A DNA stretch of 64,000 nt from Candidatus Methanimicrococcus odontotermitis (GTDB lineage: Archaea; Halobacteriota; Methanosarcinia; Methanosarcinales; Methanosarcinaceae): positions 1 to 64,000 of the forward strand of contig JAITUZ010000035.1 of the NCBI GenBank assembly GCA_031286065.1, written 5' to 3'. Numbering within the stretch: position 1 is the stretch's first letter; every line of letters starts with the position of its first letter. The notes beneath the pieces were generated by a model, which was given only the letters and a program-made list of their open reading frames with translations, had not been told where the DNA came from and ran no database searches. Shown here one piece after another: positions 17,241-26,328 of this stretch. A program made the translations under genes and the position numbers.

Positions 17241-20200
17241 TCAAACTTCAGCGTTCAAATATTCGTCTTCTTCATCTTTCTCCTTCTTTCTTCTGTAGGC
17301 GAAAGCAATGAATGCCGGCAGGATGAATAACAGAATCGAGATCCATAAAACACGGATTTCTTTTTCCATTGCCTGCATCGGATCTTCCGTTCGGCCGTCA
17401 TCGACATTGTTCTCCGGGCTCGTCTCCGTTTCCTGAATCGCCGTCACATTTTCTTCAGCGGACTCGTTTTCTTTAACAACCGCATTTCCGATACCGCCGC
17501 CGAAACCGCTACCGTTATGTGTTTCGGGCGTCCACTTGGCGTAGAGGGTCATGTCATCGGTGACGATATCCGCGTCGAAATCCCATGAATTGACGCATTC
17601 CGATTCATTGAACCATCCTCCAAAGATGAATCCGGTTTTCGAAGGCGGCGCCGGTTCCGTAATGAGCGAATCCTGCGCTGCGTTCGTGATGCTTATAACG
17701 GGCGTTCCGCCCTGCGAGTCGAATCGGACTGTTATCGTTTTGGACAATATGCCAAAACCCTTCAGCACAGCAGGCTCCGTCCAGGTGAGATTGACGGGAA
17801 GCTTATTCGTTTCGCCGAAAATATTGTTCGGGTGGCTGCTGCCGGTTCGGCCGTCCGGATAATCCATTTTCAGAACAAGACTCGGGTTTTGGACACTTAA
17901 CAGCGGGATTTTGAATGTATAAACACCGTTTTCATCCGTCTGTCCGGAAGCGGCCTCTGAGCCTTCATAATACGCCTTTATGATCACGTTTGCGGTTTCT
18001 TCGCCGGCATCTTTCTCCCCATTATCGTTGAAGTCTGTAAAGACGGCTCCGGTAATATTGCCGTGCATGTGTTGGGATCCGATTCCGGGAATATCCTTTA
18101 CAGCCTGTTTGCCTCCTTCATTCGCGGTCAGCATCACGAATGCGTTTTTCGGCAAAGTCAGCTCATCTCCGGACAGGACCGCATCGGCCGCATCGACTCC
18201 GGCGAATCCGAAGGTTCCGATTTCGGAGTCAGCGGACCGGATATATGACACGCCGGCGGAATAATCCGTTGCCGGTGAAACTTCCGTCAAGGCTTTCTTT
18301 TCAGAAGTTGCCGCTTCGTATAATCCTGAGGTTGCGTTCAAAACCAGTTCGTCGGTGACGCGCTGTCCTTCCAGAACGGACGTGTAGAAGTTCCCGCGGA
18401 CTTGTGCGCCCTCACTCGTTTCAGCAATGAAATTCTCATAAGAAGCGTCAATTTCCACGCCGGATGTACTTGGTTTTCCTGGTTTTCCCAGCCAAGTGTT
18501 TTCATAGATCTGAGACGTACCGCTCGCAGTGAGTGCAAATCCTGCGGCGTAACCGTTTCCCATCGTAACGTTTGCGCGGATTTTGTCTTTGACATAGACG
18601 GCATTTCGTTTTATTTCTTTCCCGGCGTATGTAATCAAGCCGGAACTGTATGCGGTTCCGTAGTCTTCTCTTGTGTCTTTCGCTTCCGCGTATATGCTCC
18701 CGTTAACAAAAATGATGTTGCCGCTGATTACGGAATCCTCTTTCGCATTTGAAAAGCTGTAGATAAATCCCGAGGCAACGACAGCTTCAGGTCCCTTTGC
18801 CGTTATATTTTTGTTGACGTAGACGGCGTTTTCAGAAATCTGTGTCGGCGAGGTTTTTGAAACCGAGCCGCCGTATCCGTATGACTCCGCGTAGAACTCG
18901 CCGGCCGCCAATGTTTCGGCGTATATGCCGTGCGGTTCATTCTGTTCGTTAAACACTGTCATTTTATTGCCGCGGTGCTCTTTCATCTCCCCCAAGCTCA
19001 TGCCCTGCACAATGGCGTTCTTCTCGTCTGATGTCGAGCGCATGACGCCGTGAACTTCCATCAGGCTGTCGTACAGGGAAAAATCGCCGGAGATGCCCCA
19101 ACTGTGGCCGATTAAGTAGCTGCTGCCTTTTTGACAGTAAGAGGTCATGTTGCCGTAAACTTTCAGAGTGTCATTCGTGCTTTCACGAATTCCGGAATTC
19201 ATACCTGTTACGATCGACTGCGTTGTTCCGTAGGAGCCCGTTCCCGTCTGGTTCACGACAGCTTCCATATTTCCGTATATGGTCACAGCATTGTTCTTCG
19301 ATGTGCGCGGATAATTCTTATAATCGCCGTAGTGGTTTCCGACACCGCCTGTTATGAAAACCTTGGTTGGCGCTTCTGCTGTCATATTTCCTCTGATGAT
19401 AACACTGTTGTTGATGAATTCAGCGCCTTTGTTGTATATCATATGCGAATTGGAAACATTGACCAGTCCGGTGATTAACGCGCCCTGACCGGGGGCCGGC
19501 ACTCCTTTTTCATGGAGGACGGCTGTTATGTTGCCGCCGACATTGACGGCCGAATCCTTCAAATGGGATCCGTATTCAGAAATGCCGCACACATTCGCGT
19601 AGCCGTTGGCATTGTTGTCAGGACCGCCGCGAAGTTGACCGTCGGCAACAATGTCTCCTGCTACATTCACAGTAATGTTGCTTGCTCGGCTTGCGAATTG
19701 AGCGTAACCGGCAACATCTGATATCCATTGACTTGTTCCGTCTATCCTCTCGTAGTTCAGGGTAATGTTGTCCGCCAAAACGCCGAATCCGACCGCGATG
19801 GTCAAACCGTTCACAAAACCGATCCATTGGCCCAAATTTTCCGGTGTTTTTCCTGAAACGTAGCCGAGGGTTTTTGCGGATATTTCAATATCCTGCAGAA
19901 TGGTTTCTTCATAGACGGCTTGACCGTCATCGTAAATAATACTGCCGTTGTCGTCTGTTTTCGGGATTGATTCAATTCTTTCGGCAAATCCGCTCGCTCG
20001 GGCGCACAGTTCGTCTTCCGGCCGATACAGGCGGTAGTCTGCAATAATATCTCCTTCCACTTCGATTTTAATATTTTCCAGGTCGCAGAACTTAATGTTA
20101 TCATTGACGAACGGCGACACCTTCACATCGCCGGTGTGCGTGCCGTCTCCGACATATTCAACGGTCAGATCTTTCACAAAAAGACGGTCGTTCTTTGTGG

Positions 20201-20810
20201 TGTTGTGGATATCGTTAATACGGTTTAAGAGAGGTCTGGCCGGCTCGGGCGTATCTGCGATGACTGTTATTTTTTTGTTGTTTCCATCAATGTTATTGTA
20301 AAGCGTTCCGGCTTTTCCATGATATTGATATTTAAAATGAGTGCGGCTCAGCTCGCTGTCGTATACGGTGAAGTCATCCATCAGTTTATACGTTTTTATG
20401 ACCCGTTTTCCGCCGTCCGTTTCTTTGGTTCCGAGCGCATTCAGTATTTCATCCAAAAGCTGCTGTTTTGTCGTAATCTCAACGACAGTCGGATTCCCGT
20501 ATATTTCATTCTCCGCGTCAATTAAAGGCATCCGGAACTGCTGAACTTCAAACGAACTCGCCGATTCAGGGTTTGCTTCGGTGAGTTCGTTTGATTCGGC
20601 GAATTCATTTGCTTCGATGAATTCGTTCGATTCAGCCGGTATCTCCGGCATTTCCGGTCCGGTTTCATCCGATTCTGTCCGTTCGATATTTTCGCGCGGG
20701 AAATATTCTATTTCCGGCGTATTCTCTTCAGCGGCCGCTATTCCGCTGAATGCCGAGCTGATAATAAGCAGTATTATCAGTAAATGCGTCTGTTTTTTTA
20801 ATTGTTTCAT
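17241..20810 (-). CDS. Very large surface protein: beta-helix, SdrD-B/Cna-like domain, InlB repeat, membrane anchor
   Basis: A 1189-residue exported protein. Order of parts: signal peptide (1-27); a short acidic repeat region with NEF/NEL and EAN units (about 58-85); a long stretch (about 110-830) of repeating units such as NNSVIIRGNMTAEAP and NAVYVNKNITAKGPEA, which would fold as a beta-helix; a prealbumin-like domain starting GAVFTDFNDNGEKDAGEE (about 930-1010), similar to SdrD-B domains; an InlB B-repeat (VRFDSQGGTPVISI to FGGWFNESECVNSWDFD, about 1025-1095); and a transmembrane helix followed by RRKKEKDEEDE. It is probably an adhesin or cell-surface scaffold. AGGGT precedes the start. InlB and SdrD-B modules are widespread in gut Firmicutes, so exchange with gut bacteria is plausible. 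Confidence 0.82.
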   Translation of the reverse strand: MKQLKKQTHLLIILLIISSAFSGIAAAEENTPEIEYFPRENIERTESDETGPEMPEIPAESNEFIEANEFAESNELTEANPESASSFEVQQFRMPLIDAENEIYGNPTVVEITTKQQLLDEILNALGTKETDGGKRVIKTYKLMDDFTVYDSELSRTHFKYQYHGKAGTLYNNIDGNNKKITVIADTPEPARPLLNRINDIHNTTKNDRLFVKDLTVEYVGDGTHTGDVKVSPFVNDNIKFCDLENIKIEVEGDIIADYRLYRPEDELCARASGFAERIESIPKTDDNGSIIYDDGQAVYEETILQDIEISAKTLGYVSGKTPENLGQWIGFVNGLTIAVGFGVLADNITLNYERIDGTSQWISDVAGYAQFASRASNITVNVAGDIVADGQLRGGPDNNANGYANVCGISEYGSHLKDSAVNVGGNITAVLHEKGVPAPGQGALITGLVNVSNSHMIYNKGAEFINNSVIIRGNMTAEAPTKVFITGGVGNHYGDYKNYPRTSKNNAVTIYGNMEAVVNQTGTGSYGTTQSIVTGMNSGIRESTNDTLKVYGNMTSYCQKGSSYLIGHSWGISGDFSLYDSLMEVHGVMRSTSDEKNAIVQGMSLGEMKEHRGNKMTVFNEQNEPHGIYAETLAAGEFYAESYGYGGSVSKTSPTQISENAVYVNKNITAKGPEAVVASGFIYSFSNAKEDSVISGNIIFVNGSIYAEAKDTREDYGTAYSSGLITYAGKEIKRNAVYVKDKIRANVTMGNGYAAGFALTASGTSQIYENTWLGKPGKPSTSGVEIDASYENFIAETSEGAQVRGNFYTSVLEGQRVTDELVLNATSGLYEAATSEKKALTEVSPATDYSAGVSYIRSADSEIGTFGFAGVDAADAVLSGDELTLPKNAFVMLTANEGGKQAVKDIPGIGSQHMHGNITGAVFTDFNDNGEKDAGEETANVIIKAYYEGSEAASGQTDENGVYTFKIPLLSVQNPSLVLKMDYPDGRTGSSHPNNIFGETNKLPVNLTWTEPAVLKGFGILSKTITVRFDSQGGTPVISITNAAQDSLITEPAPPSKTGFIFGGWFNESECVNSWDFDADIVTDDMTLYAKWTPETHNGSGFGGGIGNAVVKENESAEENVTAIQETETSPENNVDDGRTEDPMQAMEKEIRVLWISILLFILPAFIAFAYRRKKEKDEEDEYLNAEV

Positions 20811-21262
20811 ACTTTTACCCTTTTCATTTTTTTATAAGATAGTGAAAGTATCCATTTTTACTGGAATGAATGATCAAAGAAAAATGCCGGAATTCAAGTC
20901 TGTTGAAATAGATATCGTCTTTATATCGTTTTTTTGAAAAAAGGACCCTTTTTCAGGTCTTTTCCTTTTGAATAATGATACAAGCGTTTTTCTGTATTCA
21001 GGGGACGGGTGAAACGTCCTGAACATCTTTAGATTCTTATGCATCTGTCTGTTTTTCGTTCATCATTCTGTCCGAAATCTCTTAATATATTATTAATAGA
21101 AATTATCTCCTATTTAATATTATCTTTTTATTTATTATTTATTATTATTCTCTGCGTCTCCGTTCTTCTTCTATTCTCAACTGCCTCTTTTTTTCATTAT
21201 TTGTCTCTTTAACAGTTTCCTTAACAGAACGTTTTTAATCCTTGCAGACATTTTCATCATTC
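20811..21262. other. Divergent intergenic region
   Basis: About 450 bases between the large surface protein gene and the DUF2098 gene. A TATA-like TTATAAAAAA for the leftward gene lies near 20835. A very AT-rich tract lies at 21080-21150. I see no gene. Confidence 0.3.
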
Positions 21263-21577
21263 ATGTCAAAGTTCCAGGTTTTCGATATCCGCGGCAAAGA
21301 AATCAAAGCCGGCGATTTCGTCAAATACATCAACACGGGAACTGTCGGAGAAGTTCTTGAAATCATGGAGGATGACGAAGGCGTTTGGGCTTTCTTGGAC
21401 GCGACCGAGCTTTATTATAAAACCGATCTTTTAGAACTCACGGACGAACTTGTCAAAACAAAAGCCAAACGTAAAGACTTGGAAGCCGACATTGAAGAAA
21501 AAATCAGGATTCGGGAAGAAGCCGTTGAATCTCTTCAAAATGTCGAGAGCCGCGACGCGCCCGGAGGCGCCGGCTGA
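21263..21577 (+). CDS. DUF2098 family protein
   Basis: A 104-residue archaeal protein of the DUF2098 family. The N-terminal part, FDIRGKEIKAGDFVKYINTGTVGEV and WAFLDATELYYKTDLLE, looks like a small beta-barrel of the SH3/KOW type. The C-terminal third is a charged helix, probably coiled-coil. Function is unknown; the family is common in methanogens. I start it at the ATG at 21263, as homologues begin close to this point; a TTG 21 bases upstream is in frame. Confidence 0.7.
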   Translation: MSKFQVFDIRGKEIKAGDFVKYINTGTVGEVLEIMEDDEGVWAFLDATELYYKTDLLELTDELVKTKAKRKDLEADIEEKIRIREEAVESLQNVESRDAPGGAG

Positions 21578-21674
21578 ATCTGTTTTAATTTAACCGCCGT
21601 TTTTTTTTCGGCTTATTTATTTGTTCATTTTTTATTTGTTTCACGGATTTGCTTTCTTCGGATACGGAATTATT

Positions 21675-22976
21675 ATGCAGCTCGCCGTTTTTGTTCTTCT
21701 TTTCGTTTTGCTGCTTATCGTTGTCCGCAAAATAGGTTCGGTCCGCATCCCGATGTGGGTTTCAATGACTGCAGGGGCCGCCGCTGTTTTGCTGCTCGGG
21801 CAGATTTCCGTAACAGAGGCGTACGCCGCGGTCTCATGGGATGTCATTCTTTTTCTGTTCGGAATGTTCATCGTCGGCGCCGCAGTCGACTTATCCGGTT
21901 TTTTGAAATATTACGCTCATCGCTGTTTTCATCGGCTGCCGACAGCCCGCTCATTTCTTCTCGTTTTTATTTTCGCTGCCGGGTTTTTGTCCGCCGTTCT
22001 TATGAATGATACGATCGCTATTGTATTTGCGCCGTTTTCAATCTGGTGCGCCGGAAAATACGCCGTTTCGCCGAAAATATTTCTTTTTGCGCTGGCGGCC
22101 GCCGTTACGACCGGCGGTCTGCTGTCTCCGATCGGCGCGCCCCAAAATTTATTGATTGCCGCCGCCGCGTTTCGCGGATCTTTTCTTCCCTTTTTTATTT
22201 ATCTGGCGGTTCCTGCGGTTCTGAGTCTGCTGGTTCTTTATTTCTATTTGTCGCGGACGCTGCCGAAAAGCGGTTTTGGAAATCCGGCGCCTGCGCGCTC
22301 ATCCGATTCGGAAGATTCTGTCCGCCCCGTTTCTAAAATCTCCTCCGCCTCCGTTTCTGATATTTCTGCCGGCGATTCGCTTTTTAAATTGACAAAAATA
22401 TCGATCGCGCTTGTTTTGGCGGGCGTTTCGGCGGGAATCGTTTTATCGGCCGCCGGATACTCCTTTCCGCCTGTTCTGGTCGCGTTTTTCGGGGTGCTGC
22501 CGCTGATTCTTTTTTCCGGCAGGCGGCTCGAACTTCTCAAAGCGATTGATTGGCCGACACTTTTATTTTTCATTTCCATGTTCATTCTCATCGAATCCGT
22601 TCACATGACCGGATTTTTCCAAACCTATATTCCTGAAAGTTTTGGAACATCCGTTCCTGTTTTGTATTCAACGAGCCTGATTCTCAGTCAATTTATTTCC
22701 AATGTTCCGTATGTTTCATTGGCGCTTCCGCTTCTTGAAAATATCTCCGCCGCGCCGATTTTTTATATTACTTTGCTCGCGGGAAGCACGCTGGCCGGAA
22801 ATTTAACGATATTCGGCGCGGCCAGCAATGTTATTATCATTCAGAACGCTGAAAAATTCGGTGAAACGCTGACCTTTTTTGAATTTTTAAAATTAGGCCT
22901 GCCTCTTATTTTGATCCAATCCGCCGTTTTTGTCGGCTGGTTGATACTGGTTTCTTTTTTCGGCGCGCCCGCTTGA
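21675..22976 (+). CDS. Anion or Na+/H+ transporter of the ArsB/NhaD/SLC13 (IT) superfamily
   Basis: A 433-residue integral membrane protein with about 11 hydrophobic helices. Typical features are the paired re-entrant segments: LMNDTIAIVFAPFSIWCAGK with the following TTGGLLSPIGAPQNLLIAAA in the first half, and SQFISNVPYVSLALPLLENI with GSTLAGNLTIFGAASNVIII in the second. These duplicated N-P and G-A-P-x-N motifs mark the ArsB/CitMHS group. A cytoplasmic serine-rich linker lies around residues 205-235. The substrate (arsenite, citrate, sulfate or protons/Na+) cannot be decided. I choose the ATG at 21675, preceded by GGATACGGA; a TTG at 21621 adds 18 residues. It ends 1 base before the end of the convergent mmp14. 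Confidence 0.82.
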   Translation: MQLAVFVLLFVLLLIVVRKIGSVRIPMWVSMTAGAAAVLLLGQISVTEAYAAVSWDVILFLFGMFIVGAAVDLSGFLKYYAHRCFHRLPTARSFLLVFIFAAGFLSAVLMNDTIAIVFAPFSIWCAGKYAVSPKIFLFALAAAVTTGGLLSPIGAPQNLLIAAAAFRGSFLPFFIYLAVPAVLSLLVLYFYLSRTLPKSGFGNPAPARSSDSEDSVRPVSKISSASVSDISAGDSLFKLTKISIALVLAGVSAGIVLSAAGYSFPPVLVAFFGVLPLILFSGRRLELLKAIDWPTLLFFISMFILIESVHMTGFFQTYIPESFGTSVPVLYSTSLILSQFISNVPYVSLALPLLENISAAPIFYITLLAGSTLAGNLTIFGAASNVIIIQNAEKFGETLTFFEFLKLGLPLILIQSAVFVGWLILVSFFGAPA

Positions 22977-22977
22977 C

Positions 22978-24396
22978 TCATAAGTTTTGAAGTTCGCGGC
23001 GCTCTTGCATGATACATTTATCCCCGCGCCGCCCGCCGATCGGATTCATCGGGCAGCCCAGTGAATTCATGCAGCGCGCCATGACAGCCGCCCCGTGCGC
23101 CAGCCCGTCTTCGGCAAAAAACAATTTCTTCTCGGGCTCATTTAAAATGCCTCTCGATTCCAGTTTTTGAATGATTTTCTCTTTTTTTGTCCCGGTTATG
23201 CCGGCGCGTCCTGTTATGCCGACACAGGTTTCATCTGTCAGGAGCCCTTCTTGGGAAACGCAGTCAATCAGTCTGACCGCGATTTCGGACATGATCTCAT
23301 CCATTAAAGCGAAAACCGCGGGCTGCCCGCCTTTTTTGTATATCTGCTCTCCGATATCGGACAGTTTCTTCAAATCCGAACCGTTTTCACCGACATCGCA
23401 GCCGAAAAGAATCGTTCCCGCTTTTATTGACGCGTCGGCGTTGACAGTAAAAGAGCCGAATTTTCTCCGTGCCTTTGGTATTTTCATCACATGAATATGT
23501 TTCATGCTTTCGGCGGCCGCTGTTTCAATATCGTTCACCGCGCTCTCGGATAATGCCGCCGCGCTTTCCGGCAGTTTCCATTCATACGCGCTTTTATCAG
23601 GCGCGATGTTTTGAAGAAACGCGTCGGCGGCCGCGCCGGCATAGCCGCAGAAGTTGGCCGCTGTTTTCGCGTACGGCCGGCTGCCGTCCGCAACTCTTCC
23701 GGAAAGCGTCGTTCCCATATCGATCGCGATGCACGGATTTCTGAAGTCTTTTCCGGGATGTTTTGCGGCTTCTTTCAGTCCGGCCAATGCCAATTCGCCT
23801 TCCATTTCATTGGAGACAACGCCTTCGATGATTCCGGCAGGCGGGCGAACCCCCGCAACCGCGCCGTCAAAATAAACTTTGTCCAGATGACAATAAGGTT
23901 TCAGTTTTTCAGGCATATTTTCAAGACTTAAATATCCCGTCATTTTCCGCGGCGCGAATCCGGCCAAAAGACATCCTTCCGCCAGCGCGCGGATAATCAT
24001 GTCAAGCTGATCTCCCGTTTCGGCGGTAATGCCTGTTGAACGGACGACAAAATGAATGTCTTCAGGCGTCAGGTTTTTTTCAAAAAGAGCTTGGCTGATT
24101 ACGGCGCGGACCAGTTCAGAGAGCGTTTTTTTTGTGATTTCCGTTCCGCCGATGGTTTTTCCGAATACTTCTGATTCGTCCGCAGGCTTTTGAATTTCGC
24201 GCGTCAAACGGACGCATTTTCCGATGATTTCCGTTTTTCCCGTTTTCAAATCCGCGGATGTCAGCAGACATTTCGTCGTCGTGTTTCCGGCTTCAACGGA
24301 AGCGACGACAAATGATGAATCGTTTATTTTCAGCCGGTTCAAGTTGAAGTTTTTTCCTAAAAAACGGCTGCCGGCAAATTCATGATCAATGGACAT
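22978..24396 (-). CDS. Methanogenesis marker protein 14 (ASKHA-type ATPase fold)
   Basis: A protein of about 472 residues resembling methanogenesis marker 14, a family found essentially only in methanogens. It has an actin/Hsp70-like ATPase layout: a first phosphate loop VVASVEAGNTTTKCLLT, a second, CIAIDMGTTLSGRVADG, and VGITGRAGITGTKKEKI. This architecture is shared with reductive activators of corrinoid proteins, so an ATP-driven activation role has been suggested, but the true function is not established. I start it at 24396: a TATA-like AATATATTATAAAG near 24443 would place the transcript start near 24416, downstream of the alternative TTG at 24426. mcr and mmp10 lie on the same chromosome segment. 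Confidence 0.78.
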   Translation of the reverse strand: MSIDHEFAGSRFLGKNFNLNRLKINDSSFVVASVEAGNTTTKCLLTSADLKTGKTEIIGKCVRLTREIQKPADESEVFGKTIGGTEITKKTLSELVRAVISQALFEKNLTPEDIHFVVRSTGITAETGDQLDMIIRALAEGCLLAGFAPRKMTGYLSLENMPEKLKPYCHLDKVYFDGAVAGVRPPAGIIEGVVSNEMEGELALAGLKEAAKHPGKDFRNPCIAIDMGTTLSGRVADGSRPYAKTAANFCGYAGAAADAFLQNIAPDKSAYEWKLPESAAALSESAVNDIETAAAESMKHIHVMKIPKARRKFGSFTVNADASIKAGTILFGCDVGENGSDLKKLSDIGEQIYKKGGQPAVFALMDEIMSEIAVRLIDCVSQEGLLTDETCVGITGRAGITGTKKEKIIQKLESRGILNEPEKKLFFAEDGLAHGAAVMARCMNSLGCPMNPIGGRRGDKCIMQERRELQNL

Positions 24397-24647
24397 AACG
24401 ATCGGATTTTTATTTTTGTCAGACAAAATCTTTATGCTTTATAATATATTCTGTTTCATTCACTCAAAAAGAGCCGTACGGCACAAATCCGCGTTTTTCA
24501 GACAAAAACCGCAAATCGTCTGTTTTCGGCGGATTTGCCACCGTCCCCTTAACAAAAATTTATACATACGAATCTTTTATTTAGTAACTGTTTAACTTAT
24601 AATATTATTAAAACGCGTGAATTAAAAACCGCACCTGAGGTTATCGG

Positions 24648-24929
24648 ATGATTCAAAAAGATGAAATGAAAAAACTCGCTTGGGTCGCTCGGATCGCTGT
24701 TGAAGAGAAAGACATTCCCGAGTTCCAAGAAAAAATCAATGCAAAATTGGCGTCTTACGCCGCGATTGCGGACGCGCCTGTCGGCGGCGTCAAAAAAACC
24801 GTCAATCCGTCACGCCTGAATACGGTTCTGCGCAAAGATACTGCGGCTCCTTCCATGAGTGCGGAAGACGCTCTCAAAAACGCGCCGGAAGTCTATGAAA
24901 CGTCCTTTAAGATCCCCAAAATCCTGTAA
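24648..24929 (+). CDS. gatC: Aspartyl/glutamyl-tRNA amidotransferase subunit C
   Basis: A 93-residue subunit that wraps around GatA and GatB and stabilises the complex. KLAWVARIAVEEKDIPEFQE near the start and the final EDALKNAPEVYETSFKIPKI are typical. GAGGTTAT precedes the ATG. It is the first gene of a tight gatC-gatA-gatB operon; gatA starts 43 bases later. In archaea GatCAB usually makes Asn-tRNA from Asp-tRNA, while GatDE handles Gln-tRNA. Confidence 0.9.
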   Translation: MIQKDEMKKLAWVARIAVEEKDIPEFQEKINAKLASYAAIADAPVGGVKKTVNPSRLNTVLRKDTAAPSMSAEDALKNAPEVYETSFKIPKIL

Positions 24930-24972
24930 TGCGCCGATTCAAATACATCTAAATTCATTCTTGAGGGAAAAC

Positions 24973-26328
24973 ATGATCAAAGATATCGCATCATTTAAGG
25001 CCGCCGGAAGCAAAGCCGTTGCCGAAAGCCTTGAAAAAATCAAAAAAGACGATTCAGGCATTTTTATTACGGTCTGCGGCGGCGCCGAATCTTCCGGATC
25101 CGGTCCGCTGGCCGGCGTTCCGATTGCCGTTTCTGACAACATTTCAACAAAAGGGATTGAGACGACTTGCGCCTCTAAAATTCTGAAAGGCTACGTTCCG
25201 CCCTTTTCCGGCAAATCCGCCGATGATTTGGAAAAGGCGGGCGCCGTTATTGTCGGCAAAACCAATCTGACTGAATTCGGCATTCTCGGCGCGGCAAGCG
25301 CTTACGGTCCTGTCAAAAATCCGCGGGATAAGACAAAGAAAGGCGGCCCGAGCGGATCTGCGGCGGCTGTTGCGGCAGGTCTCGTTCCCGCGGCGGTTTG
25401 TTCCGATGCCGGCGGTCTTTTGCGTGTTTCCGCTTCTTTCTGCGGGACGGCGGCGTTTAAGCCCAGCTACGGCGCAATTTCCAGGTTCGGGCTTATTTAT
25501 TACACAGGCTCGCTTGATCAAATCGGCGTCACCGCGGCAACCATTTCAGATGCCGCCGCTGTTGCGGATATCCTGTCCGGAAATGACAAACGCGATACAA
25601 CGTCTCTGCCCGAAAAAATGCTGTATTTCGGCGGCAAACCGCTTGCCGGATGCAAAATCGGTATTCCTGAAGAATTTTTGGAAGGCGTCAGCGCCGGTGT
25701 CATGAAAACATTTGACGAAGCGGTCAAAACTTTTGAAAAACTCGGCGCGTCCTGCCGGAAAATTTCTTTGAAAAACGCCGGATATATGCAGCCCGTTCAT
25801 GATATTATCGCGGCGGGCGAGAGTTCCGCAATGCTTGCTAAATACGACGGCACCCGCTTCGGTCCGCGCGCGGAAGCGGACAACTGGCACGAAATGATTG
25901 CTAAAACCCGCGCTCTTTTCGGCCCCGTTACCGCGCGCCGGATCATGCTCGGCATTCATCTTCTGATGGCCGGTCAGTACAATGATTATTACATGAAATC
26001 CATGCAGACGCGAACGCTCATCATTGATGAGTTCAACGCCGTGTTCCAAGACTATGATCTTTTGATTTCTCCGACAACGAAAGATGTCGCGCCGGATGTC
26101 GGCGGCACGTGCGGCGGCTGCGATCAAGAGTTCAGCGCGTACTCGGCAGCGATTGCGGGTGCGGATTTGGCCGGTCTTCCGGCGGCGACCGTTCCCTGCG
26201 GCTTTGTCGGCAAACTGCCGGCCGGCCTTCAAATCATCGGCGGCTATTTAAAAGACGCTGATGTGATTGCGGCGGCTGAGGCGTTTGAAAAAGAAACGGA
26301 TTTTGTTAAACCGCAGGAGGCGATTTAA
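24973..26328 (+). CDS. gatA: GatA-like subunit with a lost amidase catalytic triad
   Basis: A 451-residue amidase-signature protein, clearly GatA by position and overall sequence (VPPFSGKSADDLEKAGAVIV, AFKPSYGAISRFGLIYY, DNWHEMIAKTRALFG). GatA normally hydrolyses glutamine with a Ser-cisSer-Lys triad and passes ammonia to GatB. Here the usual GVPIAIKDNI is GVPIAVSDNI, so the catalytic Lys is Ser54. The usual GSDTGGSIRQPA is CSDAGGLLRVSA, so the nucleophilic Ser is Leu149. The cis-Ser loop GGSSGGS is shortened to GGPSGS. The frame is open and the rest conserved, so this is a stable change rather than decay. GAGGG precedes the ATG at 24973, and gatB follows directly. Glutaminase activity is not expected. 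Confidence 0.9.
   Translation: MIKDIASFKAAGSKAVAESLEKIKKDDSGIFITVCGGAESSGSGPLAGVPIAVSDNISTKGIETTCASKILKGYVPPFSGKSADDLEKAGAVIVGKTNLTEFGILGAASAYGPVKNPRDKTKKGGPSGSAAAVAAGLVPAAVCSDAGGLLRVSASFCGTAAFKPSYGAISRFGLIYYTGSLDQIGVTAATISDAAAVADILSGNDKRDTTSLPEKMLYFGGKPLAGCKIGIPEEFLEGVSAGVMKTFDEAVKTFEKLGASCRKISLKNAGYMQPVHDIIAAGESSAMLAKYDGTRFGPRAEADNWHEMIAKTRALFGPVTARRIMLGIHLLMAGQYNDYYMKSMQTRTLIIDEFNAVFQDYDLLISPTTKDVAPDVGGTCGGCDQEFSAYSAAIAGADLAGLPAATVPCGFVGKLPAGLQIIGGYLKDADVIAAAEAFEKETDFVKPQEAI

Noticed and set aside
24397-24426. TTG at 24426 as the start of mmp14
   Set aside because: The likely transcription start from the TATA element near 24443 falls downstream of it, and no ribosome binding site is present.
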